6,811 bases of DNA from Candidatus Latescibacterota bacterium (GCA_022827165.1 JAJDTN010000339.1:1-6811), one strand, 5' to 3'; shown: positions 1 to 5,870, numbered from the stretch's first letter. Notes: generated by a model from the sequence alone, not told the origin. Numbers and translations are program-made.

Positions 1-209
1 ACCAGCACGATGTAGGAGACGGCGAGGTCGAACTCCCCGTCGCCGAGGCCGTCCAGGTCCTCGGCGTCGCCCACGAGGTAGGTCTCGCCGTCCGAACCTT
101 CCGAGCGGGCCCGGTCGATGAGGCCCGGCGTCAGATCGAGGCCGGTGACCTCCGCCTCCCACTGGGCCTGCAGCCGCCGCCGGAGGCTCATGTCGTCGGA
201 CGCTGTCAT
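1..209 (-). pseudogene. SAM methyltransferase copy A: partial, with in-frame deletion of the SAM-binding motif
   Basis: This is a second copy of the methyltransferase at 3286-4038. It starts at the ATG at 207-209 and stays open to the left edge (69 codons visible). Bases 1-156 match 3674-3829 with two differences (96 and 135), both synonymous third-codon positions. Next to them, 156 bp (52 codons) are missing compared with the full copy: the protein runs from LQAQW at residue 17 straight to AEVTGLDL, which is residue 71 onward of the full copy. The lost part contains the glycine-rich loop VLDIGCGEG that binds S-adenosylmethionine in class I methyltransferases. The frame is kept and no stop appears, so a product could be made, but it should not bind SAM. 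The ATG overlaps the stop of the AIRS fragment as ATGA (206-209), which suggests former translational coupling. I infer a decayed gene. The C-terminal part lies outside the window. Confidence 0.8.
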
Positions 210-225
210 GCGAAGAGCCGAGTGA
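157..225. repeat. AIRS-MT junction repeat, copy A
   Basis: This segment covers the last codons of the AIRS fragment and the first ~17 codons of MT copy A, encoding LRRRLQAQW. It matches 3983-4053 (copy B) and 5781-5870 (copy C) on the same strand. The match runs on past 225 into the AIRS 3' fragment with respect to copy C, and below 157 into the MT body with respect to copy B. The 156-bp MT deletion joins at a short CCGCC/CTCC-type microhomology at about 152-160. Confidence 0.75.
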
Positions 226-460
226 TCTCGTCGACCTCGAAGCGGGGCAGCTCGACGAGGCTGCCGTCGTCCTGCCGCAGCCGCAGGCCGAAGCCCGCCT
301 CCCTCGCCGTGCCGATGCGGGCCCAGGCGATCCTCTTCCCTTCCAGGGCGGCGGCCACCGTCCCGGCCGCTTCCGGAGCGCAGCAGATGAGCACGGCGCC
401 CGAGGAGATCACGCCGAAGGAATCCCGCCCCTACTCGGCGTACAGGCGCTGCGACGCACG
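206..460 (-). pseudogene. AIR-synthase-related protein copy A, 3' fragment
   Basis: The last 68 codons encode the C-terminal end of a PurM/HypE-fold protein. By hand count 54 of 68 residues match the end of the gene at 5845-6811, including VISSGA, ARIGTAREAGFGLRLRQ and the terminal LPRFEVDEITRLFA. Homology continues upstream to about 455-460, but the matching frame is broken by a TAG at 431-433: the reading is RLYAE, stop, GRDSFGV, where the intact copy reads RLCAEFELDPFGV. Beyond about 460 no similarity to the family is visible, and the helicase gene ends 35 bases further on. The first two thirds of the gene, with the nucleotide-binding N-terminal half, are absent. A GTG at 410-412 could start a 68-residue peptide, but it would lack any active site. 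I read this as a pseudogene cut off on its 5' side when the helicase segment came in. Confidence 0.8.
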
Positions 461-475
461 CAAGATCCACTCCAC

Positions 476-499
476 AGGTGCCTCAAGAGGTGCCTCAAG
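476..499. repeat. Tandem 12-bp direct repeat at the helicase 3' end
   Basis: The 12-mer AGGTGCCTCAAG occurs twice with no gap, at 476-487 and 488-499. The helicase stop codon (TGA on the minus strand, 495-497) lies inside the second unit. The repeat sits at the boundary between the lower-GC helicase segment and the GC-rich AIRS remnant that becomes recognisable at about 460. It may be a slippage duplication or a scar of the event that joined the two segments. No matching copy is visible at the other boundary near 3240, so it is not a normal target-site duplication. Confidence 0.7.
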
Positions 500-3125
500 A
501 CAGAGTTGCATCCTCCTCAGTACCATCCTCCTCTGGCTCCTCATACTCCTCCGTTTCGGCATTCCAATTCGCATAATCCCAAGCATCGGCTATGGCCGAT
601 GGCTCCAGCTTTGACGCACTAGTCCACATCTTGACTGGCTCCTGACCGGGCTTTCGAGGACACCTCACCTGATACATGAGTTCCCCATTCATGATCGTGG
701 GTTGGATGATTTCAACATCGGTAGCCATTTGACCAGCCTCTTGGTAACACACTCGAGAGCCAGGAGTGAAGACTTGCATGTAACCAGCTGGAGGCAGCAC
801 CAAGGGTTGGCTATTGTCAGTCGAATCGCTGAAGCCGCAGACTTCCTCGCTTACACGCCTGATCAGACTCTCAAGCCCCTCTTCCCCCTCGCGTGGGTCC
901 TGAACTACAGCAGCTGCCAACCGAGTCAGAAGTTGCTCAAATTCCAGGTACACTCGCTCAGTCAGACGCAGGCTCCCGTAGGTCTCATCGTATATCGCAA
1001 TGCACCCGCTACGCAATCCACCTCCGTTTTGGCTGCGCACCGCAATGTTGGAGGCAGCGGACCCGATATCTTGGGGGGCAATGCTGTACTCACGGAGTAT
1101 TACCTCTCTCAAACGATCACTGAAGGCTCGCCTAAGGGAGATCTCCTTGAACCACTCGGCCTCAATGCACAGGACGATCCCACTCGTGCGGAAATTCCTG
1201 GAACGAGCTCGCATGTTTGGGTTCTTGCCTTGGAGACTCTGGTAAGACAGATATATCCCTGTACGGCCATCGACGTATCCCTCAACTTTCTCAGTGATCT
1301 GCATCTGGCACTCGCCCAGAAACCCGTTTTGCCCTCGGATCAGATGACCCCCCAGTATGTCCCCAGGTGATACACTGGCATTAGTCCAGGTCCTAATCCT
1401 AGGGCGGGTTGATCGACCTGGATGAGTCGGCTTCACTCGGATGAAGGAATCAAAGGAGCTGGTATGCCAGGCAGCTACTTCGTAAGGTTTAGTCAAGTGG
1501 AAATACGTCGCCCCTGGGTAACACTCGCGAAGGGCTTGGATCTGATTCACTTCGCCAAAGCTATCCGCATTTGCCCCCCTCTTGATCCCAAAGCTCAACT
1601 CACACACATTGCGAAGCGGATAGCCATAGTGTGGAGTATCCCCTCCCAAGGCCGCTACGGCGTCGAACTCTGGGGCTCGGTTTCCTCCCGAACGCGCCAT
1701 CGCATGCATGTCTTTGAAACCTTCCGGCCAATCAACATTGGATGGCGTTGCCGCAGAGGTGCCAATGGCCTCCAACTCCTCTGAGAGGCACCGCCCATGT
1801 GCAAAGTGCATGAAGCGATTATCCAGATAGAGATATGACGGCTCAACAGACATCTCATGATACTCAAGAAAGGAAGTCCCGTATCCGGAGAATGCGTTCT
1901 CCGGCGAAATCACGACAAATGCAGCTGGACCGTTCCGGCCAACACGTCCCAACCGTTGGCGGTACGCTTTGCGCGTACTGGGAACTCCGAGGTTGAGACC
2001 CACACGCAAGTGAGGGATGTCGATCCCAAGTTCCAGTGCGGATGTCGACACTACGCCCCTTAGATTACCCGATTTGAGCCTCTGTTCGATCACCTTTCGA
2101 TCCTCGGGATCGTAGCCCGCGCGGTACGGCAAGACATCCGTATTCCGAAGGAGTTGCTCCAACTCCAGCTCGGAATGATCCTCACGCCCCATGGCCAAGC
2201 CCTCTACACCCATCCTTGAATCGCGAAAAGTGATGAAGCCACCCTCGCGGTCGCTCTCAAGAAGGCGCTCCTGTAGTGCCCTTGCGATCAGTGTCTCTTC
2301 TCCAAGCTCGCAGGCGATGTGTGCGACGATGCGCTCGTGCTGGCGAGCCCCATCGACTTGATGGTCCACGACCGCGAATTGAGAGCCTGTGAGTCGCTGC
2401 AGGTGTTCACCAGGGTTCTCAATCGTTGCGCTCGTCGCTACAAACTGCAGAGGAGAAGGCCGCTTGCCATCCTGGAGATTACGGGCTGCCCGCAGTCGGC
2501 GAAGTAGGAACGCGAAGTTGCTTCCGAAGACCCCTTCAAGAGTATGCGCCTCATCCATTACCACCATCGATAACGTCTTCAGGAAATTGCCGATCACCGG
2601 TGAAGACAGGTGGGACATCATCCACGCGTGACATACGTCGGGTGTCATCACAACGATGCGGGAGCGGTTCAGAATATCATCGCGTTCTCTATATGGCACT
2701 GAGCCATCGATCCGGCCAATGACTTCGCCGTCGAGCTTCAGGGCCCGCGCCATCTCCTTCCATCCCTTAACTTGATCTGCGGCCAGTGCCTTGAGGGGGT
2801 AGAACACAAGTACTCGACAGTCGGGCTGGAGGAAGGTCTTATGAAATGCAAGTGATCGGAAGATTAGGCTCTTCCCTGAGGCCGTTCCAGACGACACGAC
2901 AACATTCTCTCCGACTCCAAGTTTCTCCAACGCGAGAGCCTGATGCGCCCACAGTGGTCCATCCCAACCATCTTGTGTGGCCTGCTTCTCGAGGTACCGC
3001 CCGACGGGAGAACTGAAGAGGAACTGTGGAATCGACGCGAAGCGCGCACCCCTCCCCGGCAGATCAAATCGCTCAACCACAGAGAATTCGGACCCACCGA
3101 GGATCCTTCGAATCTCTTCGTACAT
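495..3125 (-). CDS. MrfA/YprA/Hrq1-like SF2 DEAH-box helicase with degenerate DUF1998 C-terminus
   Basis: This encodes a predicted ATP-dependent superfamily 2 DNA helicase of 876 residues. All motor motifs are intact: motif I GTASGKS (80-86, Lys85), Ia YPLKALA (about 109-115), Ib TPD (161-163), II DEAH (191-194), III SAT (232-234), IV FITFRDSR (297-304), V STSALELGID (360-369) and VI QRLGRVGR (390-397). This pattern is typical of the YprA/MrfA/Hrq1 branch; B. subtilis MrfA works in mitomycin-damage excision. The segment AIYDETYGSLRLTERVY (about 710-726) resembles the start of the DUF1998/MZB domain, but the four-cysteine cluster expected after it is absent: C763, C793 and C822 are scattered. 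Residues about 788-844 look like a small beta-rich module, and the end is strongly acidic (EEYEEPEEDGTEEDATLS). An upstream TTG at 3141-3143 would add six residues, but the ATG at 3125 has AGGAG six bases upstream and is preferred. The GC content is lower than in its neighbours, suggesting transfer. The family is certain; a role in DNA repair or phage defence is inference. Confidence 0.9.
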   Translation of the reverse strand: MYEEIRRILGGSEFSVVERFDLPGRGARFASIPQFLFSSPVGRYLEKQATQDGWDGPLWAHQALALEKLGVGENVVVSSGTASGKSLIFRSLAFHKTFLQPDCRVLVFYPLKALAADQVKGWKEMARALKLDGEVIGRIDGSVPYRERDDILNRSRIVVMTPDVCHAWMMSHLSSPVIGNFLKTLSMVVMDEAHTLEGVFGSNFAFLLRRLRAARNLQDGKRPSPLQFVATSATIENPGEHLQRLTGSQFAVVDHQVDGARQHERIVAHIACELGEETLIARALQERLLESDREGGFITFRDSRMGVEGLAMGREDHSELELEQLLRNTDVLPYRAGYDPEDRKVIEQRLKSGNLRGVVSTSALELGIDIPHLRVGLNLGVPSTRKAYRQRLGRVGRNGPAAFVVISPENAFSGYGTSFLEYHEMSVEPSYLYLDNRFMHFAHGRCLSEELEAIGTSAATPSNVDWPEGFKDMHAMARSGGNRAPEFDAVAALGGDTPHYGYPLRNVCELSFGIKRGANADSFGEVNQIQALRECYPGATYFHLTKPYEVAAWHTSSFDSFIRVKPTHPGRSTRPRIRTWTNASVSPGDILGGHLIRGQNGFLGECQMQITEKVEGYVDGRTGIYLSYQSLQGKNPNMRARSRNFRTSGIVLCIEAEWFKEISLRRAFSDRLREVILREYSIAPQDIGSAASNIAVRSQNGGGLRSGCIAIYDETYGSLRLTERVYLEFEQLLTRLAAAVVQDPREGEEGLESLIRRVSEEVCGFSDSTDNSQPLVLPPAGYMQVFTPGSRVCYQEAGQMATDVEIIQPTIMNGELMYQVRCPRKPGQEPVKMWTSASKLEPSAIADAWDYANWNAETEEYEEPEEDGTEEDATLS

Positions 3126-3131
3126 TGACCT

Positions 3132-3136
3132 CTCCT
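3132..3136 (-). promoter_or_regulatory. Ribosome binding site of the helicase
   Basis: The minus strand reads AGGAGAGGTCA followed by ATG. AGGAG, read from the complement of 3132-3136, is six bases upstream of the ATG at 3125, an ideal Shine-Dalgarno spacing. It decides the start codon: the upstream TTG at 3143 would place this site inside the coding region. A 6-bp inverted repeat (AGGCAG/CTGCCT, 3144-3149 and 3159-3164, 9-base loop) lies just upstream and could form a small leader hairpin. Confidence 0.7.
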
Positions 3137-3203
3137 CACTCAAAGGCAGCGGGTCTCACTGCCTGTTAATCTTCTGTAGCCTTGTCGAAAAGTGTGTGCC
3201 TGA

Positions 3204-3232
3204 AGGGTATGCACGTCCTTCGCTCATGGCAA
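3204..3232 (-). promoter_or_regulatory. Candidate sigma-70-type promoter for the helicase
   Basis: On the minus strand, TTGCCA (3227-3232; five of six bases of the -35 consensus) is followed 17 bases later by TACCCT (3204-3209), which keeps the important first, second and sixth positions of a -10 box. Transcription would begin near 3197 and leave a leader of about 70 bases. It lies in the only sizeable gap in the window (3126-3285). Only a sequence match supports it. Confidence 0.35.
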
Positions 3233-3255
3233 CTCAGGGCCCGTGGTAACCGGAA

Positions 3256-3289
3256 GTGATGGGGCTGCCAGGCGTCCTCCCCCCATCAC
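3256..3289 (-). terminator. Stem-loop at the end of the full-length MT
   Basis: A perfect 9-bp inverted repeat, GTGATGGGG (3256-3264) and CCCCATCAC (3281-3289), has a 16-base loop. The MT stop codon (3286-3288) is inside one arm. The position fits an end-of-operon hairpin separating the metabolic genes from the helicase. It is not followed by a U-tract on the minus strand (the next bases are TTCCGG), so it is at best an imperfect intrinsic terminator or an mRNA 3'-end structure. Confidence 0.4.
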
Positions 3290-4038
3290 GAATCCCCCGC
3301 CTTCCCCAGCACGTACACGATGAAGTTCGGCGCCCGGAACTCGTCCTCCCAGGTCGGGTGCCGCTCCAGCTGCTCGGCCGTCGGCACCGGCTCGTGCAAC
3401 CTCTCCAGAACGAACCCCGCCTCCAGGAAGGCGGAGACGTAGCTGGACAGGGTGCGGTGCATGTTCAGGAAGCCGGGGCGCCACCAGTGGAACTCCCGCG
3501 GGCCCTCGCGCATGTAGTCGTCCACGGGATAGAACAGCTTGCGCGGGCCCTGGCGGACCCAGCCGTCGGGCTGGGACGTGCTCATGGGGTGGATGTTGCA
3601 GACCACCAAGCGGCCCCCGGGGCGCAGGACGCGGAAGGCCGCCTCGATGCCGCGGCGGTGGTCGTGGACGTCCACCAGCACGATGTAGGAGACGGCGAGG
3701 TCGAACTCCCCGTCGCCGAGGCCGTCCAGGTCCTCGGCGTCGCCCACGAGGTAGGTCTCGCCGTCCGAGCCTTCCGAGCGGGCCCGGTCGATGAGGCCCG
3801 GCGTCAGGTCGAGGCCGGTGACCTCCGCCCCGAGGCCGGCGAGGACCCGGCAGAAGCGGCCCTCGCCGCAGCCGATGTCGAGGACGCGACGGCCGGCCAC
3901 CTCGCCGAGAGCCTGGAGCACCCAGTCGTCGAGGAAGTCGGTGCGCACCGACTGGTCCTGGCCGATCCAGTCCTCCACCGCCTCCTGCCACTGGGCCTGC
4001 AGCCGCCGCCGGAGGTTCATGTCGTCGGAGGTTGTCAT
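3286..4038 (-). CDS. Class I SAM-dependent methyltransferase, full-length copy B
   Basis: This 250-residue protein has a complete Rossmann-type methyltransferase domain. Motif I is VLDIGCGEG (52-60), an acidic residue follows in TGLDLTP (74-80), motif II/III is around GDAEDL (99-104) and FDLAVSYIVLVDV (112-124), and the post-motif beta strand is RVLRPGGRLVVCNIHP (136-151). The C-terminal part (WWRPGF, MHRTLSSYVSAFLEAGF) is the usual lid and substrate region of ubiE/methyltransf_11-type small-molecule enzymes; the acceptor cannot be read. The gene follows PhyH after 36 bases. No Shine-Dalgarno is visible before the ATG at 4036-4038. Instead, bases 4039-4053 are a vestige of the AIRS 3' end (CTCTTC-like codons), showing that this gene once sat directly behind an AIRS gene as in copies A and C. 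Translation may therefore depend on PhyH translation or be weak. A hairpin covers its stop codon. Confidence 0.9.
   Translation of the reverse strand: MTTSDDMNLRRRLQAQWQEAVEDWIGQDQSVRTDFLDDWVLQALGEVAGRRVLDIGCGEGRFCRVLAGLGAEVTGLDLTPGLIDRARSEGSDGETYLVGDAEDLDGLGDGEFDLAVSYIVLVDVHDHRRGIEAAFRVLRPGGRLVVCNIHPMSTSQPDGWVRQGPRKLFYPVDDYMREGPREFHWWRPGFLNMHRTLSSYVSAFLEAGFVLERLHEPVPTAEQLERHPTWEDEFRAPNFIVYVLGKAGDS
3674..3829. repeat. MT internal segment near-identical to 1-156
   Basis: This part of the full MT encodes residues from AEVTGLDL to about SYIVLV. It is repeated in direct orientation at 1-156 with only two substitutions (3769 and 3808, opposite 96 and 135), both silent. The match begins at the first base of the window, so the repeat probably extends further to the left. 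Confidence 0.9.
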
Positions 4039-4053
4039 GGGAAGAGCGCGTGA
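3976..4053. repeat. AIRS-MT junction repeat, copy B
   Basis: This covers the first ~21 codons of the full MT and, upstream of its ATG, about 15 bases that match the last AIRS codons of copies A and C with one small gap. No further AIRS sequence follows; the PhyH coding region ends at 4075. The upstream partner gene has therefore been replaced and only its tail remains. Confidence 0.65.
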
Positions 4054-4074
4054 CCGACGGCGTCCGCGCCGAGC

Positions 4075-4929
4075 CTACGTTTCCTGCTCGCCCACCCGGG
4101 ACCGTTCCTGCAGGTCGTACAGGGAGGCGACCTCGCCTTGGTATCGCGGGATCGGGAAGCTGTCCTGATCGAAGCGCGCCTCCCGCGCCGCCTCCCCTCG
4201 AACCAGGCGCACGTGGGCCTCCGCCTTGTGGGTCATGGGACCACAGTAGATGGGGAAGGCGTCGGCCGCCCGGTAGCTGAGGATCAGCGTCCGCCGCGGC
4301 CGTTGCGACTGGTTCGGCGCCGAGGCGTGCGGCGTCAGGCCGTGCATGAAGATGGCCGTGCCGGCGCGGCCTTCGACGGAGACCGCCTCCGCCTCGTCCA
4401 CCGCCTCGGTGACGCGGCCCTGGAAGTACCCGTCCCTGGTGTGCTCCAGCAGCACCGAGTCGTGGCGGCCGGGCAGCAGCTGCAGGGCGCCGTTGTCGCG
4501 GTCGGTCTCGTCCAGGTAGAACAGCACCGCCAGACTGTCGCGGTTCGTCAGCGGGTAGTATGACAGGTCCTGGTGCCACTCGACCACGGAGCCGACCTCG
4601 GCCGGCTTCACGTTCAGCTTGCTGTAGTGGAATACCAGGTTCGGCCCGCACAGCTGCCCGACCGCGTCCAGCAGGCGGTCCAGCTCCGACAGGGCGCGGG
4701 CCACCGGATAGTAGGAGCACGGCTCGTACAGGCGGCGCACCGCCGTGCCCTCCGGCGGCTGGTCGGGCTCCATCTCCAGGCGCGTGGCGTCGTGGCACCG
4801 CCGGGTGCTGCCGGCGCAGACGGCGTCGGCCTCGCCCAGCAGGTCGTCCACCTCGGCCTGCGACAGGAATCCCTCGCACACCGTGAAGCCATCGCGGCGG
4901 TAGGCGGCGACTTGTGCTTCCGTCAACAT
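4075..4929 (-). CDS. Phytanoyl-CoA dioxygenase (PhyH) family Fe(II)/2-oxoglutarate oxygenase
   Basis: This 284-residue protein is expected to hydroxylate a small molecule using Fe(II), oxygen and 2-oxoglutarate in the cytoplasm. The N-terminus (LTEAQVAAYRRDGFTVCEGF) is typical of the family. The iron-binding facial triad is visible as WHQDLSYYP (His119, Asp121) and the distal histidine in HASAPNQSQRPRR (His201), with an Arg at about 210-213 placed to hold 2-oxoglutarate. DNGALQLLPGRH (145-156) is the conserved strand between them. The start is the ATG at 4927-4929, which has GGAG eight bases upstream and lies in an ATGTTGA overlap with the creatininase stop (4923-4925); the frame stays open far upstream only because the DNA is GC-rich. 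The overlap implies co-translation with the creatininase. The family includes ectoine hydroxylase and many natural-product enzymes; the substrate is unknown. Confidence 0.92.
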   Translation of the reverse strand: MLTEAQVAAYRRDGFTVCEGFLSQAEVDDLLGEADAVCAGSTRRCHDATRLEMEPDQPPEGTAVRRLYEPCSYYPVARALSELDRLLDAVGQLCGPNLVFHYSKLNVKPAEVGSVVEWHQDLSYYPLTNRDSLAVLFYLDETDRDNGALQLLPGRHDSVLLEHTRDGYFQGRVTEAVDEAEAVSVEGRAGTAIFMHGLTPHASAPNQSQRPRRTLILSYRAADAFPIYCGPMTHKAEAHVRLVRGEAAREARFDQDSFPIPRYQGEVASLYDLQERSRVGEQET

Positions 4930-5696
4930 CGGTCCGGCTCCGTTCGGCCGGCCTGGTAGGGGAAGCTCTCGGCCCCGATGATGGTGCCCTCCGGCCGGAA
5001 GGAGCGGGGCTCCACGGTCGGGCTCTCGCCGGCGATCATGCGGCGCAGGAGGCGCTCCAAGTGGGGCACGACGATCTCGATGGCCCGCTCCCCCTGCTCG
5101 CGCGTGGCGAGGCCGGCGCCCTCGTCTTCGATGGCTTCTTCGCGCACCCGCTCGGGGAAGGCAGCCAGGGCGAAGGCGGTCTCGAACTCGTTGGCGTGAC
5201 CCGGCACCCGCTTGCTGCGCACCAGGGAGTAGACCTCGTCGTCGGAGTAGAGATCCCAGTACGTGGCGTAGACGATGCCGGGGCCGAGCAACTGGCGGTA
5301 GCGGGTCAGCTCCTTGCGCAACGGGTGCATGTGCCCCCCGTGGCCGTTGAGGATCAGCACGCGCTCGATGCCGGCGCGGGTGATGCTCTCGCAGATGTCG
5401 AAGACGTAGTCCAGGAAGGTGCCCACCCGCGTCGTCAGTGTGCCCGGGTGCATCATATGGTGCTCGGACACGCCCACCTGTACCGTGGGCGCCACGACCA
5501 CGGCCGGGTGCAGGGCGGTGGCCGCCCGGTGCGCCACCAGCGTGACGCTGGCGCTGTCGTGACACATCTCCAAGTGCTCGAGGTGCTGCTCCGTGGTCCC
5601 CGTGGGCACGATGGCCGCCTTCAGGGTGCCGGCCTGGAGCATCTCCCGGAACTCCCTGCGTGTGAAGTCGCCGATCAGGATCCGCTGGTCACCCAT
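4923..5696 (-). CDS. Creatininase-family metal-dependent amidohydrolase
   Basis: This 257-residue protein is of normal length for the creatininase fold, a di-metal hydrolase of C-N bonds in small amides or peptides. The family includes creatininase, the FAPy deformylase ArfB and the mycofactocin peptidase MftE. The signature PTGTTEQHLEHLEMCHD gives Glu36, His38 and Asp47 in the E-x-H-x8-D spacing of known creatininases, with His41 between. NGHGGH (117-122) and HANEFE (167-172) are the other conserved metal and active-site segments. An ATG at 5712-5714 would add six residues, but the ATG at 5694-5696 has GGAG (5701-5704) four bases upstream and is preferred; the upstream ATG has no such site. 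The stop overlaps the PhyH start by seven bases, so the two are probably one unit. A candidate promoter lies just upstream, inside the broken MT copy C. The substrate is not known, and creatinine itself is unlikely to be the only possibility. Confidence 0.9.
   Translation of the reverse strand: MGDQRILIGDFTRREFREMLQAGTLKAAIVPTGTTEQHLEHLEMCHDSASVTLVAHRAATALHPAVVVAPTVQVGVSEHHMMHPGTLTTRVGTFLDYVFDICESITRAGIERVLILNGHGGHMHPLRKELTRYRQLLGPGIVYATYWDLYSDDEVYSLVRSKRVPGHANEFETAFALAAFPERVREEAIEDEGAGLATREQGERAIEIVVPHLERLLRRMIAGESPTVEPRSFRPEGTIIGAESFPYQAGRTEPDRC
4938..4941 (-). promoter_or_regulatory. Ribosome binding site of PhyH
   Basis: GGAG on the minus strand lies eight bases before the ATG at 4929, inside the last codons of the creatininase gene. 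It supports this internal start over the much longer open frame that extends upstream in the same phase. Confidence 0.55.
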
Positions 5697-5734
5697 CTGT
5701 CTCCGCCTCTCCATGGCCGCAGGATGGATCTGGG

Positions 5735-5762
5735 ATTGTAGTCAGCCTGTCCCACGGGACAA
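5735..5762 (-). promoter_or_regulatory. Candidate promoter for the creatininase-PhyH-MT unit
   Basis: On the minus strand TTGTCC (5757-5762) is followed after 16 bases by TACAAT (5735-5740), five of six bases of the -10 consensus. Transcription would begin near 5728, about 30 bases before the preferred creatininase ATG at 5696. The element lies in the unrelated sequence that replaces the MT body after codon ~22 in copy C, so the break appears to have brought in a promoter. Confidence 0.4.
5748..5761. promoter_or_regulatory. Short dyad overlapping the -35 region, possible operator
   Basis: TGTCCC and GGGACA form a perfect 6-bp inverted repeat separated by two bases. It overlaps the candidate -35 box, where a repressor could act. 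A dyad this short can occur by chance in GC-rich DNA, so the call is tentative. Confidence 0.3.
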
Positions 5763-5780
5763 AGCGTCCGGGTCTCCCGC

Positions 5781-5870
5781 TCCTCGACCGCCTCCTCCCA
5801 CTGGGCCTGCAGACGCCGCCTGAGATCCATGTCGCCGGGGGCGCTCACGCGAAGAGCCGGGTGATCTCGT
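5781..5870. repeat. AIRS-MT junction repeat, copy C
   Basis: This contains the last AIRS codons (EITRLFA) and the first ~22 MT codons, matching 157-225 and 3976-4053 in direct orientation. The similarity to copy A continues rightward through the AIRS gene to about 6100. The left end is the break at MT codon ~22. Confidence 0.75.

Larger units (their letters stand above)
461..3240 (-). other. Lower-GC inserted segment carrying the helicase
   Basis: Base composition changes sharply at both ends of this stretch. Codon third positions inside the helicase are mixed, while the genes on both sides use G or C almost throughout. On the left the segment meets a truncated AIRS fragment; on the right it meets DNA just past the stop of the full MT. 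I see no transposase, integrase, tRNA or terminal inverted repeat, so the means of entry is unknown. Recombination between flanking AIRS-MT repeats is one possibility. The end points are approximate. Confidence 0.55.
5675..5848 (-). pseudogene. SAM methyltransferase copy C: N-terminal stump
   Basis: The GTG at 5846-5848 overlaps the AIRS stop as GTGA and opens a 57-codon frame. Its first ~22 residues (MSAPGDMDLRRRLQAQWEEAVE) align with residues 1-22 of the full MT; after that the sequence (ERETRTLCPVGQADYNPRS...) is unrelated and the frame ends at 5675-5677, overlapping the creatininase start region. The catalytic domain is absent. DNA similarity to copy B ends near 5781. It is a remnant of an AIRS-MT pair that was cut when the creatininase-PhyH block was joined. 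If translated, the short peptide could still couple AIRS and creatininase translation. Confidence 0.75.

Noticed and set aside
476..499. CRISPR or target-site duplication
   Set aside because: There are only two 12-bp units without spacers, and no matching copy at the other end of the inserted segment.
702..1370. Plus-strand open frame of 222 codons inside the helicase
   Set aside because: It is antisense to the well-supported helicase and shows no recognisable motif or ribosome binding site.
3126..3285. Riboswitch or small RNA in the 160-nt gap
   Set aside because: Apart from the 6-bp leader hairpin and the 9-bp stem-loop near the MT stop, I see no conserved RNA motif; it is adequately explained as a promoter, leader and 3' end.
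3256..4053. Plus-strand open frame of 265 codons opposite the MT
   Set aside because: It mirrors the methyltransferase codons on the other strand and has no domain signature.
3224..4879. Long minus-strand open frame (551 codons) across the MT and PhyH genes
   Set aside because: It is rich in Arg, Gly, Pro and Ala without motifs and lies out of frame with two well-recognised enzymes; long false frames are expected in DNA this GC-rich.
4930..5565. N-terminal extension of the PhyH open frame
   Set aside because: It lies over the creatininase in another frame, is Arg/Gly/Pro-rich, and PhyH has a proper ATG with a ribosome binding site at 4929.
4914..5741. Plus-strand open frame of 275 codons opposite the creatininase
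   Set aside because: It is the antisense shadow of the creatininase; the sequence is low-complexity (Gly, Ala, His, Val) and matches no family I know.
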